Positions 6,557-8,018 of a stretch of DNA of 8,018 nt are shown here, piece after piece. The notes beneath the pieces are model-generated. The model was not told where the DNA came from. It saw only the letters and a program-made list of their open reading frames with translations, and did no database searches. The stretch lies in NCBI GenBank assembly GCA_016937915.1, contig JAFGVR010000126.1, positions 1 through 8,018 on the forward strand. The letters are read 5' to 3'. The position numbers were made by a program, and so were the translations under genes. Within the stretch, counting starts at the first letter, position 1; each line of letters begins with the position of its first letter. This DNA comes from Campylobacterales bacterium. Its GTDB lineage: Bacteria; Campylobacterota; Campylobacteria; Campylobacterales; Sulfurimonadaceae.

Positions 6557-7268
6557 TTTTAATAAAAAACTAGAAGAGAACTTCCTATCTTCAAAATTAG
6601 ATATATCAAAAAAACTTGAAAATTTTCCAAGATTTGTTAACAGAAGAGATTTGGCTCTTTTTTTAAACAGATATGAGATATATAAACAAATTATAAATGT
6701 TCATGGTTCCATCGTAGAGGGTGGTGTAAATCTTGGTGCTGGTCTTTTTACATGGTTTCATCTTATATCTATCTTTGAGCCTTATAATCTTGCTACTCGT
6801 AAAATAATAGGCTTTGATACTTTTGAGGGTTTTCCAGAAGCAAATATACAAGATAAGGGTGGTGCATATGAAGATAATAGTATCTATAAAGAGTTTAGTG
6901 CCAACCAATCTTATGAAGAGATGCTTTCAAATATAAATATACAACAACAAAACAGACCATTTAATGATAAAAATTTTATAGAGATTATAAAAGGTGATGC
7001 TACAAAAACAATGCCACAATACCTTAAAGACAATAAACATCTACTTGTTTCCTTACTTCATATAGATTTTGATATGTATGAACCTACAAAAAAAGCATTA
7101 GAGACTTTTGTACCAAGAATGTCAAAAGGAGCTATCATAGCTTTTGATGAGATAAATGATCCTGCCGCAGTTGGTGAGACTTTAGGTTTATTAGATAGTA
7201 TGAATATAAATAATTATAAACTATGTAGAAATAGTTTTGATTCAAATTTAGCTTATATTATTTTGTAA
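6549..7268 (+). CDS. TylF/MycF-like SAM-dependent O-methyltransferase
   Basis: This 239-residue protein matches the TylF/MycF (macrocin O-methyltransferase) family, which methylates sugar hydroxyls using SAM and a divalent metal. The SAM-binding loop is VEGGVNLGAG (56-65), followed by GFDTFEGFP (88-96), a hallmark of the family. The segment HIDFDMYEPTKKALE (171-185) and IAFDE (197-201) supply the acidic metal-binding and catalytic residues. TylF itself methylates a deoxysugar on a macrolide. Homologues in capsule and flagellin-glycan islands are thought to methylate glycan sugars, which fits here. Its short coupled overlap with the oxygenase gene suggests a shared step. The protein ends at TAA 7266-7268, five bases before the next start. 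Confidence 0.9.
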   Translation: MSDFNKKLEENFLSSKLDISKKLENFPRFVNRRDLALFLNRYEIYKQIINVHGSIVEGGVNLGAGLFTWFHLISIFEPYNLATRKIIGFDTFEGFPEANIQDKGGAYEDNSIYKEFSANQSYEEMLSNINIQQQNRPFNDKNFIEIIKGDATKTMPQYLKDNKHLLVSLLHIDFDMYEPTKKALETFVPRMSKGAIIAFDEINDPAAVGETLGLLDSMNINNYKLCRNSFDSNLAYIIL

Positions 7269-7273
7269 TCAAT

Positions 7274-8018
7274 ATGGGATTAGAACAAAACCTTATATCT
7301 GAATTTTCTAGATTTATAAAAAAAGATTTAGATATTATTGTTATATTGGCACTTGGAAGGTCAGCTTCTTTGTTCGTGGAGGGGTTGCTTGATAGTGATG
7401 AGATTATAGTAAATCGTCCAATCTCACTTATGCCAAACAATCTAAATATATTTCATGCTCAAAAAAATAAATTGACACAAAAAGAGATGGACTCATTTAG
7501 AGCTTATCTTTACAGAAATATATCAAGAAGAGAGTTTGAATCTTGTGATATTTTTATGGATATGTTTGATTATATTATTGAAAATACTACTGAAAAGATA
7601 GATGGACTAAATGCTTTTAAACTTTTTTATTTTATTTTTATCCAAATAAGAAAGATAGATATCGATAAGGTTAAGTATATATTGGCTCATCAACATATGA
7701 TTGATATAACTGGTGACAATTCAGAAGATTTTTATAAAAATTTTAAAAATCACTATTTTATTTTTCCTGTAAAAAATACAAAAATACAGATGCAATCTCT
7801 ATTTAGACATATTCACAGTAACCTAGATGATAACATACACTTCATATATTGTCATCTTTATATGACATCTATGGCGTATAATTTTTATAAAAAAAATAAA
7901 GATAAATCTTATATTTTATATAATGAAAATCTAAATCAGCAACCTCAAGAAACTATACAAAAACTTCTTGGATTTTTAAATATTAATTATGATGAACAAA
8001 TATATCTAAAAGCTACAA
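7274..8018 (+). CDS. Sulfotransferase-like protein, N-terminal part (truncated by window end)
   Basis: The frame is open from ATG 7274 to the window edge, giving 248 residues with no stop. ATG 7274 is the first start after an in-frame TGA at 7238-7240. It lacks an evident Shine-Dalgarno, so it may depend on coupling to the methyltransferase. IIVILALGRSASLFVEGLLD (21-40) looks like the sulfotransferase P-loop-like phosphate-binding motif (G-R-S-[GA]-[ST]), with Ala in place of the usual Gly. PVKNTKIQMQSLFRHI (165-180) sits where the second PAPS-binding strand and helix ('RDP....S') would lie, but lacks the RDP. YILYNENLNQQPQETIQKLLGFL (213-235) resembles the family's 'Y.EDL..P...L..I..FL' segment. 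It may transfer sulfate to the glycan, or be a non-sulfating P-loop relative. This reading is moderate, and the C-terminus is unseen. Confidence 0.55.
   Translation, partial: MGLEQNLISEFSRFIKKDLDIIVILALGRSASLFVEGLLDSDEIIVNRPISLMPNNLNIFHAQKNKLTQKEMDSFRAYLYRNISRREFESCDIFMDMFDYIIENTTEKIDGLNAFKLFYFIFIQIRKIDIDKVKYILAHQHMIDITGDNSEDFYKNFKNHYFIFPVKNTKIQMQSLFRHIHSNLDDNIHFIYCHLYMTSMAYNFYKKNKDKSYILYNENLNQQPQETIQKLLGFLNINYDEQIYLKAT

Noticed and set aside
1..8018. Mobile elements, CRISPR, tRNA or rRNA
   Set aside because: No transposase or integrase motifs, terminal inverted repeats, spaced direct repeats, cloverleaf or rRNA-like segments were seen.

Overview
The window is an AT-rich, densely packed stretch of bacterial chromosome. 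Ten genes lie head to tail on the + strand, with gaps of at most about 17 bases and several overlaps of 4 to 8 bases. The codon bias (AAA, ATA, TTA, AGA and GAT/GAA dominate), short intergenic spaces with GGAG/AGGA ribosome binding sites, and the gene content suggest a Campylobacterota (epsilonproteobacterial) organism, such as an Arcobacter, Sulfurimonas or Sulfurospirillum relative. That placement is inferred from style, not from a marker gene. Both ends of the window cut through genes, so the cluster continues on both sides.

Layout: the 3' end of a probable sugar cytidylyltransferase (1-168); a NeuB-family nonulosonic acid synthase with a C-terminal SAF domain (170-1228); a DUF4910/DUF2172/HTH_47 zinc-aminopeptidase-like protein (1225-2529); a FemAB-like GNAT-fold transferase (2522-3502); a radical SAM/SPASM protein (3505-4587); a left-handed beta-helix acyltransferase (4589-5158); a RimJ/RimL-type GNAT acetyltransferase (5176-5703); a phytanoyl-CoA-dioxygenase-like Fe(II)/2-oxoglutarate oxygenase (5705-6556); a TylF/MycF-like O-methyltransferase (6549-7268); and the start of a sulfotransferase-like protein (7274 to the window edge).

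Read together, this looks like part of a surface-glycan island (flagellin glycan, capsule or O-antigen). A nine-carbon acidic sugar is made by the NeuB homologue and probably CMP-activated by the upstream gene product. The following genes look like a tailoring cassette that could add or remove acyl/aminoacyl groups, acetylate, hydroxylate, methylate and perhaps sulfate a sugar. No glycosyltransferase, flippase, polymerase or nucleotide-sugar dehydratase lies in the window, so the substrate and the final glycan cannot be read from it. The most unusual part is the overlapping run of DUF4910 peptidase-like, FemAB-like and radical SAM/SPASM genes, whose roles in such clusters are, to my knowledge, poorly defined.

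I see no tRNA, rRNA, CRISPR array, insertion sequence, convincing promoter or rho-independent terminator. There is no gene-free stretch longer than about 20 bases. The whole window is probably one transcript that starts upstream of it.
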